From assembly GCF_900113835.1 (NCBI RefSeq), contig NZ_FOQV01000011.1:114012-178011 (forward strand): a DNA stretch of 64,000 nt, written 5' to 3'. Positions 10,733 through 19,743 of this stretch are shown piece after piece (position 1 is the stretch's first letter; the number at the start of each line of letters is the position of its first letter). Both the position numbers and the translations under genes were made by a program. The notes under the pieces are model-generated. The model was not told the origin of the DNA, made no database searches, and saw only the letters and a program-made list of their open reading frames with translations. The DNA comes from Allobosea sp. OK403. Its GTDB lineage: Bacteria; Pseudomonadota; Alphaproteobacteria; Rhizobiales; Beijerinckiaceae.

Positions 10733-13700
10733 ATGCTGAAACGAGAACAAGGGTACGCGAGTGGCGTCGAGGCGCCGCCATCGGTTGTAATTGATGCTGA
10801 GGTCGCCAGAAGTTTCACTTACGCGTCTTATCAGAACGCTATTCCAGTGCTGCGATCGTTGGCGATCGTCAACCGGACCGACAGGCACTTCGAGCAGTGC
10901 CGCCTGGCGATGGTATCGACGCCGGCCTTTCTTCGACCGAAGCTCTGGACGCTCGATCGCCTAGCGCCGGGCGATCGCATCACTATCAGCGACCGGCGGA
11001 TCGACCTCGATGCCGGTTACCTTGCCGGTCTCAACGAGGCCGAACGCGGCGAGATCACGTTCCGCCTCTACGCACGGGATGAGTGCCTGGCGGAGATTAG
11101 GTTTCCAGTGCGGCTTCTCGCGCGGGACGAATGGGGCGGCGTCGCCGACATGGCGCAGTTGCTGCCGGCTTTCGTCCTTCCCAACGACCCAGCCGTCGCG
11201 AAGATCCTGCGCGCCACGGCCGAGGCGCTGACGGCGCATGGCCACTCCCCAGGTCTCGACGGCTACCAATCCGGTGACCCGCGGCGGAGCCTGCTGCTGA
11301 CATCGGCGGTCTACTCTGCCATCGCGGCGATGAAGCTGCACTACGCGGAGCCTCCGGCCAGTTTCGAACAGCGTGGCCAGAAGGTCCGTCGCCCTGCGAC
11401 CATTGCCCAGGATAGGCTGGCGACCTGCCTCGACAGCTCCCTGCTCTTCGCCGCCGCGCTCGAGGGCTGCGGGCTGAATGCCGCCGTGCTGCTCTTCAAG
11501 GATCACGCCGCCATCGGCGTGTGGCTGACGAAGCGGACGTTCCTGAATGCGGTGGAGAACGACCTGACAGAGGTCCGCAAGGCCATTGCGGCCCGCGAGT
11601 TCGTCGTCTTCGAGACCACTGGCGTGACGCATCGACCGGTTGCGACGCTCGATCATGCCCGCCGGCTGCTCGAGCCTCGCCTCGAAGAAGCGCAAGCCGC
11701 GGGCTTCGAGGCGGCGATCGACTTGCACAGGTCGCGCAGCGGCGGCATCACGCCGCTTGCTTCCCATGCGCCGGCCGCCGTCTCGGACGAGAAAGAGGAC
11801 GGAGACATCGCATTGTCGCTCCCGGTTGCGGCGGAACTCTCCCCCCTGCCGGCGGAGGTCGCCGAGCTGAAGCCCACCACGGCGGCCGGGCGCATCGACC
11901 GCTGGCAAAAGAAGCTGCTGGATCTGACGCTGCGCAACCGGCTGCTTAACTTCCCCGACTCGAAGAAGACGATCCCCTTCCTGTGCACCGACATCGCATA
12001 TCTCGAGGACAGGCTCTCGGAGGGAGCCGCGATGCGGCTGATCTCGCTGCCAGAGCATAACCCGCTTGGGCAGCGCGACGAGGCACTCTACCGGGAAGTC
12101 CGCGGCCAGGACCTGCATCGCGGTTTTGCGGCGGACGCGCTGGCGCGGGGCGAACTCGCATCGCTGCTAGACGCCAAGAATCTCGACGCGCGGCTGATTG
12201 AGCTGCATCGTCAGGTACGCAACGATTTCGCCGAGGGCGGCGCCAACACGCTTTTTCTTGCCGTCGGGTTCTTGCGTTGGAAACGTAAGCCGAGCGACGA
12301 GCGCAGCTACCGGGCGCCGCTCCTTTTGCTGCCGGTCAAACTCGACCGGCTCAGTGCCAGCTCACAATTCACGCTGCGCTTTCACGAGGACGAGCCGCGC
12401 TTCAACGCGACGCTGCTGCAGTTTCTGGAGCGTGAGTTCGATCTGTCCTTGCCGCAATTCGCAGGCGAACTGCCGCAGGACGAGAATGGGATCGACGTGC
12501 CGCGCCTGCTCGGCGCAATGCGCCAGGCGGTGCGCGACGTACCCGGCATGGAGGTAATCGACGACGCGGCGCTCTCGACCTTCTCCTTTGCGAAATATCT
12601 GATGTGGAAGGATCTCGTCGAACGGACCGACGCGCTGCGGCAGAACCGGGTCGTGCGGCACCTGATCGATACGCCGGAGCAGGCGTTCGCCGCAACCGAC
12701 GAGGGCTTCGTCGAAGAGCGCGAGCTCGACCGCCGCTATGCGCCCGCCGACATCGTCTCGGTGCTGCCGGCCGACTCCTCGCAGATCGCCGCCAGCGTCG
12801 CCGCGGCCGAGGGACGCGATTTCGTCATCATCGGCCCACCCGGCACGGGCAAGAGCCAGACGATCGCCAACATGATCGCGAACTGCCTGGCGAACGGCAA
12901 GACCGTGCTCTTCGTGGCGGAGAAGACCGCGGCACTGAACGTCGTCCATCGCCGCCTGAAAGGGCGCGGACTGGGCGACCATTGCCTGGAGCTGCATTCG
13001 AACAAGGCGGACCGCAAATCGTTCCTCGCGCAGTTGCGCACCTCGTGGGAGAAGGGGCGCGCCGCCTCGTCCTCCGACTGGGTCGAGGTCAACCATCGGC
13101 TGAAAGTGCGGCGAGATGTCCTGAACGCTTATGTCGAGGCGCTCCACCGGCGCCATGCCAATGGGCTGAGCGCCTATGCCGCACTTGGCATCTCCCTGCT
13201 GGGCCGGGATCGTCACGCTCCCGAACTGTCCTGGTCGCATCGCGATCTCCATGACGATGCCGCCCGGCGCGGGCTCGGCGATCTGGCCGAGGAGATCGGC
13301 CGTGTATTCGCAGCCGTCGAGCGTGCGCCGGTCCTCGCCTGCGTCGATGCGCCCGAATGGTCCTCGGCCTGGCAGGAGCGTCTTCTGGCGACCGCGCGCG
13401 GTCTAGCGGGACAGGTAACGATCCTCGGCGCGGCGCTCGCGGCGTTTCTCCCCCATCTCGGTTTGGCGGCGCGCAGCGATGCCGCGAACGCCGAACTGGA
13501 GCGCCTCGCACTCGTGGCCGTCACCCTGCACCAGAGCGCCGGCCAGGACTACCGCATCACCTTCGATCCCGGCTTCGCGCAACTGAGACAGGCGCTCGCG
13601 GAACTCGAAGGCTCGATCAGCTCCTATCGCGCGACTGAAACGGAGCTCTCAGCAACGTTCAGCCGGGACTCCGTCGTCCGGATTCCCGTCGACGAGCTGG

Positions 13701-16700
13701 AACGGGACTGGCGCGAGGCGCAAGCCGCCATCTGGCCGCGCAATTGGCTGGGGCGCCGGCGGGTGGGCAAGCTGCTGCAAGGCTATGCTGCTGCCGGCCA
13801 GTCCGCCCCTGCCAAGGATCTGCCCGTCCTGCGCCGGCTGCAGGCGCTGCGCGCTTCCGTCGAGAGCAACGGGCTTGCCGGCAAGCCGCTCGCATTTTCC
13901 GGCCTCGACACCGATGTCTCGGCGATCGACCGCCATCTGGCCGGCGCGACGAAGTTACGGGACAGCCTCCTGCGGCTCGGACGGGTCGCCGAGGATATCC
14001 GTGCGGTGGTCAAGGCGATCGCTCCCGTCCTCATACCGGGCGCGGATGCCGAGCCGATCTGGCAGGCAGCTGCGGCCTATAGCGAGGCCTTCGCCGGTTA
14101 CGCGACGGCGAGAGCGCATTTTGCCGAGGCAGCCGGAACGGATCCGTCACGCTCGGAAAGCGAGACGTTGCTGTCCGATCTCACGGTTGTGGCGCATGAA
14201 CTCGCGAACACTCGGCAATTGCTGCGCGACTGGACGAGCTGGTGCAGGGTCAGAGCGCAGGGAGAGCAGCAGGGGCTGGGGCCTCTGATCGCCGATCTGG
14301 AGAGCGGCGCGCTGGCGCCCCATGAGGCGCGGGCCACCTTCGATCTCGCCTATGCACGCTGGTGGCTGCCGCAGGCGCTCGACGCGGAAGCGACCCTGCG
14401 CGATTTCCGCCGCTTCCAGCATGAACATGCCGTGGAGGAGTTCCGGGAGATCGACGATCTCGTCCGAGCCAAGGCGACCGCACGCGTAATCGGCGCCCTG
14501 GCGCATGGCTTGCCCTCCGTTCAGAGCGTGCCGCGCAACTCGGAGCTCGGGCTGCTGCGCCATCAGATGGAGCTGCAGCGGCCGAGCCGCTCGATCCGCG
14601 ACATGATCGGCGCCATGCCGGGCAGCTTCGGCAAGCTCGCGCCCTGCATGCTGATGTCGCCTTTGTCGATCGCGCAGTATTTCCCGCCCAATCAGGCGCT
14701 GTTCGACGTCGTGATCTTCGACGAGGCCTCGCAAATCACCACCTGGGACGCCGTCGGCGCGATCGCCCGGGCGCAGCAGACGATCATCGTCGGCGATCCG
14801 CGCCAGCTGCCGCCGACCAACTTCTTCGGCCGCAACGAGGACGAGGAGGAGATCGCAGAGCATGAGCGGGACCTCGAAAGCATTCTGGACGAAGCTAAGG
14901 CCGCCGGAATCCCGGTGCGCGATCTGCGCTGGCACTATCGCAGCCGCAACGAATCGTTGATCGCGTTCTCCAATGCCCACTACTACCAAAACCGGCTGAT
15001 CACCTTCCCCGCACCGGCGGTCGAGGACAAGGCGGTCAGGCTGGTTCGGGTCGACGGCGTCTACGATCGCGGCAAGAGCCGCACCAACCGCACCGAGGCT
15101 CGTGCGCTGACCGAAGACGCGGTCAGGCGCATGCGCGGGTGGCTGGCGCTGCCGGAGGCGAGCCGCCCGACGCTCGGCGTCATCACCTTCAACGCCCAGC
15201 AACAGGCGCTGATCCAGGACCTTCTCGACGAAGCACGCCGTACGGATTCCGCGCTCGAATGGTTCTTCTCCGAGGACCGCATCGAGCCGTGCATCGTCAA
15301 GAACCTGGAGAACGTGCAGGGCGACGAGCGCGACGTGATCCTGTTCTCGATCACCTTCTCGAAGGACGCCGCAGGCAAGCGCACGATGGATTTCGGCGCG
15401 CTCAATCGCGACGGCGGCGAGCGGCGCCTCAACGTGGCGGTGACCCGCGCCCGGCAGGAACTCGTGGTGTTCTCCGGCTTCGGCACCGACGATATCGACA
15501 TCGGCCGCACCAAGGCGATCGGCGTTCAGCATCTCAAGACCTTCCTCGACTTCGCCGTTCGCGGCGCGATCGCCCTGCCGGCGCAGGACGAGGGTTCAGT
15601 CGGGGCTCTTGAATCGCCCTTCGAGGAGGCCGTCGCGGCAGAGCTAACTCGCCTCGGCTGGTACCTTGTCCCCCAAGTCGGCATATCCGGCTTCCGGATC
15701 GACATCGGCGTGAAGCATCCCTATCACGCCGGAGCGTATCTGGCGGGCGTCGAATGCGATGGCGCGACCTATCACAGCTCGGCCACGGCGCGCGATCGCG
15801 ACAAGGTGCGCGAGCAGGTTCTGCGCGGGCTCGGCTGGAACATCCTCCGCGTCTGGTCGACCGATTGGTGGTTCGATGCCAAGGGCGCTGCCGTTCGTCT
15901 CCACGAGGCGCTGACGGCACTGCTGGCCGACAGCCGCGCGACGGACATCGAAACAGCTCCGGATCAGACCGTCCGTTGGGAGCTCGGCGACGAGGTCGAG
16001 CCTGCTCCAACGGCGACAGACACGATCGCGCGTGATGATGGTCGCCGAGAGGATTCGATGTCACAGACGACCGAGGCGAGCGTGGTCCCGGCCGTCGATC
16101 TCATGGCGGCACCGGCGAAAGAGCCGATGAGGCTGTCTGCCGCCGGCCCCGGACCGGGCACGCCGCCCGGCAGCGCCGAGGCGCTCCGCTACTGTCTGGC
16201 GGACCTCGCGCGCTTCCGCGCCGAGCCCGACCAGTTTCATGAGTTCAGCTACTGCGCCACCCTGCGCGCGATGGTGGATGCCGTCATGGACGCCGAGGCC
16301 CCGCTGCGCGAGGAGGTGCTGGCGCAGCGCATCGCCCGCGCTCATGGCTGGCTGCGCACCGGCAGCAAGATCCGCGAACGCATCCAGCTGCATCTGCGGG
16401 ATGTCGAACGCACCAGCGAAGCCAGTGGCGAGTTTCTTTGGAAGCCTGGCACGGTTGAACCGATCGTTGCTTATCGCGCGCCGATCGATGCCGAGGCGCG
16501 TCGAGGGATCGCGGACATTCCGCTTGCCGAGCTCGCCAGCCTTGTCGTCAACCAGCCGGCCCTGCTTCAGGCAGACGATTGCGCGTTGGCTCTCGCGCGT
16601 CTACTGGGCGTGGAGCGCTTGGCGGCGACCTCGCGAGCGCGGCTGGACGAAGCGCTTGTGTACGCTGCCGCCTATGTCGCCTCGACCGAGATCGATGGCC

Positions 16701-16705
16701 GATAG
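10733..16705 (+). CDS. DUF4011 / SF1 helicase / Vsr-like nuclease / DUF3320 protein, putative anti-phage factor
   Basis: 1990 residues. Order of parts: N-terminal beta-rich region; a Cys-containing ATCLDSSLLFAAALE motif (Cys about 232) followed by DHAAIGVWL; a DUF4011 segment (RWQKKLLDLTLRNRLLNF, about 385-410); helicase motif I GPPGTGKS at 701-708; motif II with DEAS near 1330; GDPRQLPP; VQGDERDV; RRLNVAVTRAR (motif VI); a Vsr/PD-(D/E)XK-like nuclease with SPFEEAVAAEL, FRIDIGV, GVECDGATYHS (Glu-Cys-Asp about 1674-1676) and LRVWSTDWW; and a C-terminal DUF3320 block (about 1810-1915). I recall this architecture as the single-gene hhe (DUF4011-helicase-Vsr) defence candidate. ATG 10733 has GGGGAG upstream; an in-frame TTG lies at 10721. 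The gene is monocistronic. Confidence 0.88.
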   Translation: MLKREQGYASGVEAPPSVVIDAEVARSFTYASYQNAIPVLRSLAIVNRTDRHFEQCRLAMVSTPAFLRPKLWTLDRLAPGDRITISDRRIDLDAGYLAGLNEAERGEITFRLYARDECLAEIRFPVRLLARDEWGGVADMAQLLPAFVLPNDPAVAKILRATAEALTAHGHSPGLDGYQSGDPRRSLLLTSAVYSAIAAMKLHYAEPPASFEQRGQKVRRPATIAQDRLATCLDSSLLFAAALEGCGLNAAVLLFKDHAAIGVWLTKRTFLNAVENDLTEVRKAIAAREFVVFETTGVTHRPVATLDHARRLLEPRLEEAQAAGFEAAIDLHRSRSGGITPLASHAPAAVSDEKEDGDIALSLPVAAELSPLPAEVAELKPTTAAGRIDRWQKKLLDLTLRNRLLNFPDSKKTIPFLCTDIAYLEDRLSEGAAMRLISLPEHNPLGQRDEALYREVRGQDLHRGFAADALARGELASLLDAKNLDARLIELHRQVRNDFAEGGANTLFLAVGFLRWKRKPSDERSYRAPLLLLPVKLDRLSASSQFTLRFHEDEPRFNATLLQFLEREFDLSLPQFAGELPQDENGIDVPRLLGAMRQAVRDVPGMEVIDDAALSTFSFAKYLMWKDLVERTDALRQNRVVRHLIDTPEQAFAATDEGFVEERELDRRYAPADIVSVLPADSSQIAASVAAAEGRDFVIIGPPGTGKSQTIANMIANCLANGKTVLFVAEKTAALNVVHRRLKGRGLGDHCLELHSNKADRKSFLAQLRTSWEKGRAASSSDWVEVNHRLKVRRDVLNAYVEALHRRHANGLSAYAALGISLLGRDRHAPELSWSHRDLHDDAARRGLGDLAEEIGRVFAAVERAPVLACVDAPEWSSAWQERLLATARGLAGQVTILGAALAAFLPHLGLAARSDAANAELERLALVAVTLHQSAGQDYRITFDPGFAQLRQALAELEGSISSYRATETELSATFSRDSVVRIPVDELERDWREAQAAIWPRNWLGRRRVGKLLQGYAAAGQSAPAKDLPVLRRLQALRASVESNGLAGKPLAFSGLDTDVSAIDRHLAGATKLRDSLLRLGRVAEDIRAVVKAIAPVLIPGADAEPIWQAAAAYSEAFAGYATARAHFAEAAGTDPSRSESETLLSDLTVVAHELANTRQLLRDWTSWCRVRAQGEQQGLGPLIADLESGALAPHEARATFDLAYARWWLPQALDAEATLRDFRRFQHEHAVEEFREIDDLVRAKATARVIGALAHGLPSVQSVPRNSELGLLRHQMELQRPSRSIRDMIGAMPGSFGKLAPCMLMSPLSIAQYFPPNQALFDVVIFDEASQITTWDAVGAIARAQQTIIVGDPRQLPPTNFFGRNEDEEEIAEHERDLESILDEAKAAGIPVRDLRWHYRSRNESLIAFSNAHYYQNRLITFPAPAVEDKAVRLVRVDGVYDRGKSRTNRTEARALTEDAVRRMRGWLALPEASRPTLGVITFNAQQQALIQDLLDEARRTDSALEWFFSEDRIEPCIVKNLENVQGDERDVILFSITFSKDAAGKRTMDFGALNRDGGERRLNVAVTRARQELVVFSGFGTDDIDIGRTKAIGVQHLKTFLDFAVRGAIALPAQDEGSVGALESPFEEAVAAELTRLGWYLVPQVGISGFRIDIGVKHPYHAGAYLAGVECDGATYHSSATARDRDKVREQVLRGLGWNILRVWSTDWWFDAKGAAVRLHEALTALLADSRATDIETAPDQTVRWELGDEVEPAPTATDTIARDDGRREDSMSQTTEASVVPAVDLMAAPAKEPMRLSAAGPGPGTPPGSAEALRYCLADLARFRAEPDQFHEFSYCATLRAMVDAVMDAEAPLREEVLAQRIARAHGWLRTGSKIRERIQLHLRDVERTSEASGEFLWKPGTVEPIVAYRAPIDAEARRGIADIPLAELASLVVNQPALLQADDCALALARLLGVERLAATSRARLDEALVYAAAYVASTEIDGR

Positions 16706-17285
16706 ATACCAGATGTTGCGATCAGGATCGTCTGGTTGCGGGCCATTGCCCGTTGTCTGCAGTTGGCGCATTTGCGCCGCCCGACAATTCCGCAGTTTTG
16801 ATGCGCCACTAGGGCGGTCAATCTTCTCCGGTAGTAGCGCGGCGAAGGATTTCGCCTCGTTCGAAGCGACCGATGCGTACAGCCTACTGTCGAGATTGGG
16901 GCGACCTTGCGTCGTCGCTTCTCTCGCACGGGTTCGGCGGGCAGCATAGCGTCTTACCTACGATCAGGGTCAGAACGCGCGACGCCAAGACCGCTCTTGC
17001 CGATCTTGCCAAAGGGTGATGAGAGCCCCTCATGGACACGATGCCGGTCAGTGCCTCTCCATCCCCGGCGGATGGCGACAAGGTGGGGCCGAGCCTCTGT
17101 CGAACGAAGTGCGCGGGCGGGGAGCAAAAGGTTTCTAAGCCGCTGCCACAGCGCGACGCCGGCCGTGCTCCGGCCCGGCTTTGCCCATGACATCGCCAGA
17201 GCGGAGGTTTTTTGCCTTTCCAGGGCCGTTTTGCTACTCCTGTTCTGCTACTCCTGTGACGAGCTGGTTGCGAAGGAGCTGGATC
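16706..17285. other. Gene-poor region after the helicase
   Basis: 580 bp in which I find no supportable gene. Short frames on both strands lack start-site and composition support. No terminator hairpin with a T run is obvious directly after the helicase stop. It could be degraded flank of an acquired segment, but nothing identifiable remains. Confidence 0.45.
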
Positions 17286-18119
17286 ATGCTGGATCGTTAT
17301 GCCTTGCGGGCCTTGGCAGTCTGTTCGATCCTGCTCCTGACGCCCGCGCTCGCCCCGGCGCAGACACCGCGCACGCCGATCCGGCCTGATGCCACGGTTT
17401 TTTTCACGGATCTCAGGGATGGCGCCGTCATTCCGCCGAAGCTCACCATCAAGTTCGGCGCATCCAATTTGGACGTTGTTGCGGCGGCGGTGGCAAAAGC
17501 GAATTCAGGCCATCATCACCTTCTGATCGACAGCCCGGTGCCGCCGTTAGGCGAGCCGATTCCGAGCGATCCCGGCCATCTGCACTTCGGTCGCGGCCAG
17601 ACGGAAGCCGAGCTTGTCCTCGCTCCGGGCCCGCATACGCTGCAGCTGCTGCTCGGCGACCAAGACCATGTGCCGCATAATCCTCCGATCATGTCCGCGG
17701 TGATCCACGTGACGGTGTCCGACAAGGCCACCGCGCCCGGGCGCACGGCGTCGCTGCCGGATGCGGAGGTCTATTTCATCGGCCTTTCCAACGGCTCGGT
17801 CGTCCCGCAAAACCTGACGGTCCGGTTTGGGCTGCGCAATATGGGTGTCGCCCCGGCAGGTGTCGTCAAGGCCGGCACCGGGCATCACCATCTCATCATC
17901 GACCGGCCCGCTCCCGCTTTGGGTGAGCCCATCGCCAGCGATCCGAACCATCTCCATTTCGGCCGCGGTGAGACTGAGAAGAAGATCACGCTAACGCCCG
18001 GCCGGCACACGCTGCAGCTCGTGCTGGGCGATCAAGACCATATCCCGCATGATCCGCCGGTCATGTCACAGCGGATCGAAGTGAGGGTGGTGCGGCCGCA
18101 CAGGCAGCGGCGCTGGTAG
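17286..18119 (+). CDS. Exported protein with two tandem DUF4399 domains
   Basis: 277 residues with a signal peptide (LRALAVCSILLLTPALAPAQ). Two homologous halves follow, about residues 36-150 and 155-270. Each carries VFFTDLRDGAVIPPKLTIKF or its counterpart VYFIGLSNGSVVPQNLTVRF, then a GHHHLLID or GHHHLIID motif, a HLHFGRG motif and TLQLLLGDQDHVPHNPP or its counterpart. DUF4399 proteins are periplasmic with unknown function; the conserved His clusters suggest metal binding (inference). ATG 17286 was chosen for AAGGAG about 8 bases upstream and the signal peptide; the longer frame to 17181 is unlikely. Confidence 0.85.
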   Translation: MLDRYALRALAVCSILLLTPALAPAQTPRTPIRPDATVFFTDLRDGAVIPPKLTIKFGASNLDVVAAAVAKANSGHHHLLIDSPVPPLGEPIPSDPGHLHFGRGQTEAELVLAPGPHTLQLLLGDQDHVPHNPPIMSAVIHVTVSDKATAPGRTASLPDAEVYFIGLSNGSVVPQNLTVRFGLRNMGVAPAGVVKAGTGHHHLIIDRPAPALGEPIASDPNHLHFGRGETEKKITLTPGRHTLQLVLGDQDHIPHDPPVMSQRIEVRVVRPHRQRRW

Positions 18120-18169
18120 ACAGGTGCGGGCAAGACAGGTGCGGGCAGGACAGGCGCGGGAGAGACAGG
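18119..18169. repeat. 15-bp tandem repeat, 3.4 copies, just after a stop codon
   Basis: Units GACAGGTGCGGGCAA, GACAGGTGCGGGCAG and GACAGGCGCGGGAGA followed by GACAGG, beginning on the last base of the DUF4399 gene stop. It is noncoding; no function is evident. Confidence 0.8.
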
Positions 18170-18276
18170 AGTGGATGTCGAAAAACTTCGGCGCGGCGCG
18201 AGTAACTCTGATCCGATGATTGTAAGATCTTTAGAATCTTGCCCCGCTCCCGGTATTTCGCAGACGATGGTAGTCC

Positions 18277-19368
18277 ATGGCAGCTGAATTGAATGTGATC
18301 CTGGGCTCCGGCTTTCCGTATCTGACGCGTGCATCCAGGCTCATGGCTGTCGCATTGGGCCTCATTGTCTGGCTCTTGCCGCATCCGGCTTCCGCCGGGT
18401 CATCGGCGCCGCGCCCTCCCGGCGCGATCGTTCTGGCTCAAGCGGCCCCGGCCGCGCCGGCCGCTGATGCGGGCAGCCTCGAGACCCGCTACTGGAACTC
18501 GATCAAGGACAAGACAGATCTCGGCGATTTTCGGATCTATCTCGATGCCTGGCCAAACGGGCTCTATGCGGCGGAGGCCCGTGCCCGGATCGAGCGCTTG
18601 AGTGGCAAGGCGCCGCCCCCTGCTGCGCCGCCCCCTGCGCCGGTCGCACCTGCCAACGCTCCCTTGCAGGATTGCGCGGAGTGCCCACCGATGATTCCGA
18701 TTGCAGCGGGCGCTTTCGCCATGGGATCGGCAGAACCGTTTCGCTTCGAGGCGCCGGTCCACACCGTCACCATCAGGAAGCCGTTTTATATTGGCCGCAC
18801 CGAGGTGACCTATGATGAATGGGATGCCTGTGTCGCGGCCAAGGGCTGCGCCTTCTCGCCGGATGATCGCGGCGCCGGCCGGGGCAAGCGGCCGGTGGGC
18901 AATCTGAGCTGGGAGGACACGCAGCAATATGTCGCCTGGCTGTCGAAAACGACCGGCCAGAGCTATCGGCTGCCGACCGAGGCCGAGTGGGAATATGCCG
19001 CGCGCGCCGGCCGGGCCACGAGCTATTTCTGGGGCAAGGCGATGGAAAAGGGGCGCGCCAACTGTTCGGGCTGCGATGGCGCGCGCTCGACAGCTGCGGT
19101 TGCGGTCGCAAGCTATCCGCCCAATGATTTCGGCCTCCATGACATGTCGGGAAACCTGGCGGAATGGGTGGAGGATTGCTGGAACGACAGCTACAGATCC
19201 GCGCCCGCCAATGGCTCGGCCTGGGTGAAGCCGGGCTGCAAGGAACGCGTCCTGCGCGGCGGCTCCTTCAGCAGCGAGCCGCAATATGTCCGTTCGGCCT
19301 CGCGCTTCAAATATGATTTTGATGTGCGCTTCCAGACCAACGGCTTTCGCGTCGTGCGGGAGCGCTAG
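18277..19368 (+). CDS. SUMF1/FGE-fold exported protein, probably not a formylglycine generator
   Basis: 363 residues: a signal or anchor segment (MAVALGLIVWLLPHPASAG), a linker region resembling the WNSIKDKTDLGDFRIYLDAW unit seen before caspase or SUMF domains, a Pro/Ala-rich linker, then a FGE-sulfatase domain (about 135-360) with IPIAAGAFAMGSAEPF, YRLPTEAEWEYAARAG, DMSGNLAEWVEDCW and RVLRGGSF. True formylglycine enzymes carry a Cys pair after RGGS; here the stretch reads SFSSEPQYVRSASR with no Cys, so sulfatase activation is unlikely. The start is uncertain (ATG 18277 or 18343); 18277 keeps a basic n-region. Confidence 0.82.
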   Translation: MAAELNVILGSGFPYLTRASRLMAVALGLIVWLLPHPASAGSSAPRPPGAIVLAQAAPAAPAADAGSLETRYWNSIKDKTDLGDFRIYLDAWPNGLYAAEARARIERLSGKAPPPAAPPPAPVAPANAPLQDCAECPPMIPIAAGAFAMGSAEPFRFEAPVHTVTIRKPFYIGRTEVTYDEWDACVAAKGCAFSPDDRGAGRGKRPVGNLSWEDTQQYVAWLSKTTGQSYRLPTEAEWEYAARAGRATSYFWGKAMEKGRANCSGCDGARSTAAVAVASYPPNDFGLHDMSGNLAEWVEDCWNDSYRSAPANGSAWVKPGCKERVLRGGSFSSEPQYVRSASRFKYDFDVRFQTNGFRVVRER

Positions 19369-19417
19369 AGCAGGATGCGAAAAAGTGGGAACCGGTTTTT
19401 CGCATTGATCCTGCTCT
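19367..19417. repeat. Extragenic palindrome, family D (AGAGCAGGAT type)
   Basis: An inverted repeat beginning AGAGCAGGATGCGAAAAA and ending ATCCTGCTCT, with GGGAACCGGTTTTTCGCA inside. It overlaps the stop of the upstream gene. Related elements are at 40620-40678, 55894-55963 and 61723-61824. It could act as a 3'-end hairpin. Confidence 0.8.
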
Positions 19418-19428
19418 AACTCTTTGAC

Positions 19429-19466
19429 GAGAGCCGGATGATCTCAGATGAGATCATCCGGCTCTC
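19429..19466. repeat. Perfect 17-bp inverted repeat with 4-base loop
   Basis: The left arm GAGAGCCGGATGATCTC (19429-19445), loop AGAT and exact inverse right arm form a very stable hairpin. There is no T run after it, so it is not a classical terminator. It lies 11 bp after the family D palindrome. The remaining 19467-19743 shows no gene. Confidence 0.85.
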
Positions 19467-19743
19467 GGGCTGTTTGACATGGTGCGGCCGGCTTTATTCA
19501 GATGACGAGGAGGCCGGTCGTCGACAAATTCGGCCCCGCTATACCCGCAGCAAACTGCATGTGCGCGGCGCCATAGGGGGTCGATCGGCCTTGGCCGCAA
19601 CGATGCGACGCTCGGCCGTGAACTCCGGTCTGGGCGAAGCGCCACTGTCCCTGCCGATATGCGTCCAGCGCTTTGAAGCGTCGCCCCGATGAGGCTATAG
19701 GCTCGAGCGGGCCTGCCGGTCGACACTGCGTCCGAAGGGTGGC

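Noticed and set aside
12362..15532. Long minus-strand frames under the helicase gene
   Set aside because: No recognisable domain and codon pattern is the complement of the real gene.
18277..19368. Formylglycine-generating enzyme
   Set aside because: The Cys pair after RGGS is missing; reported as SUMF1-fold only.
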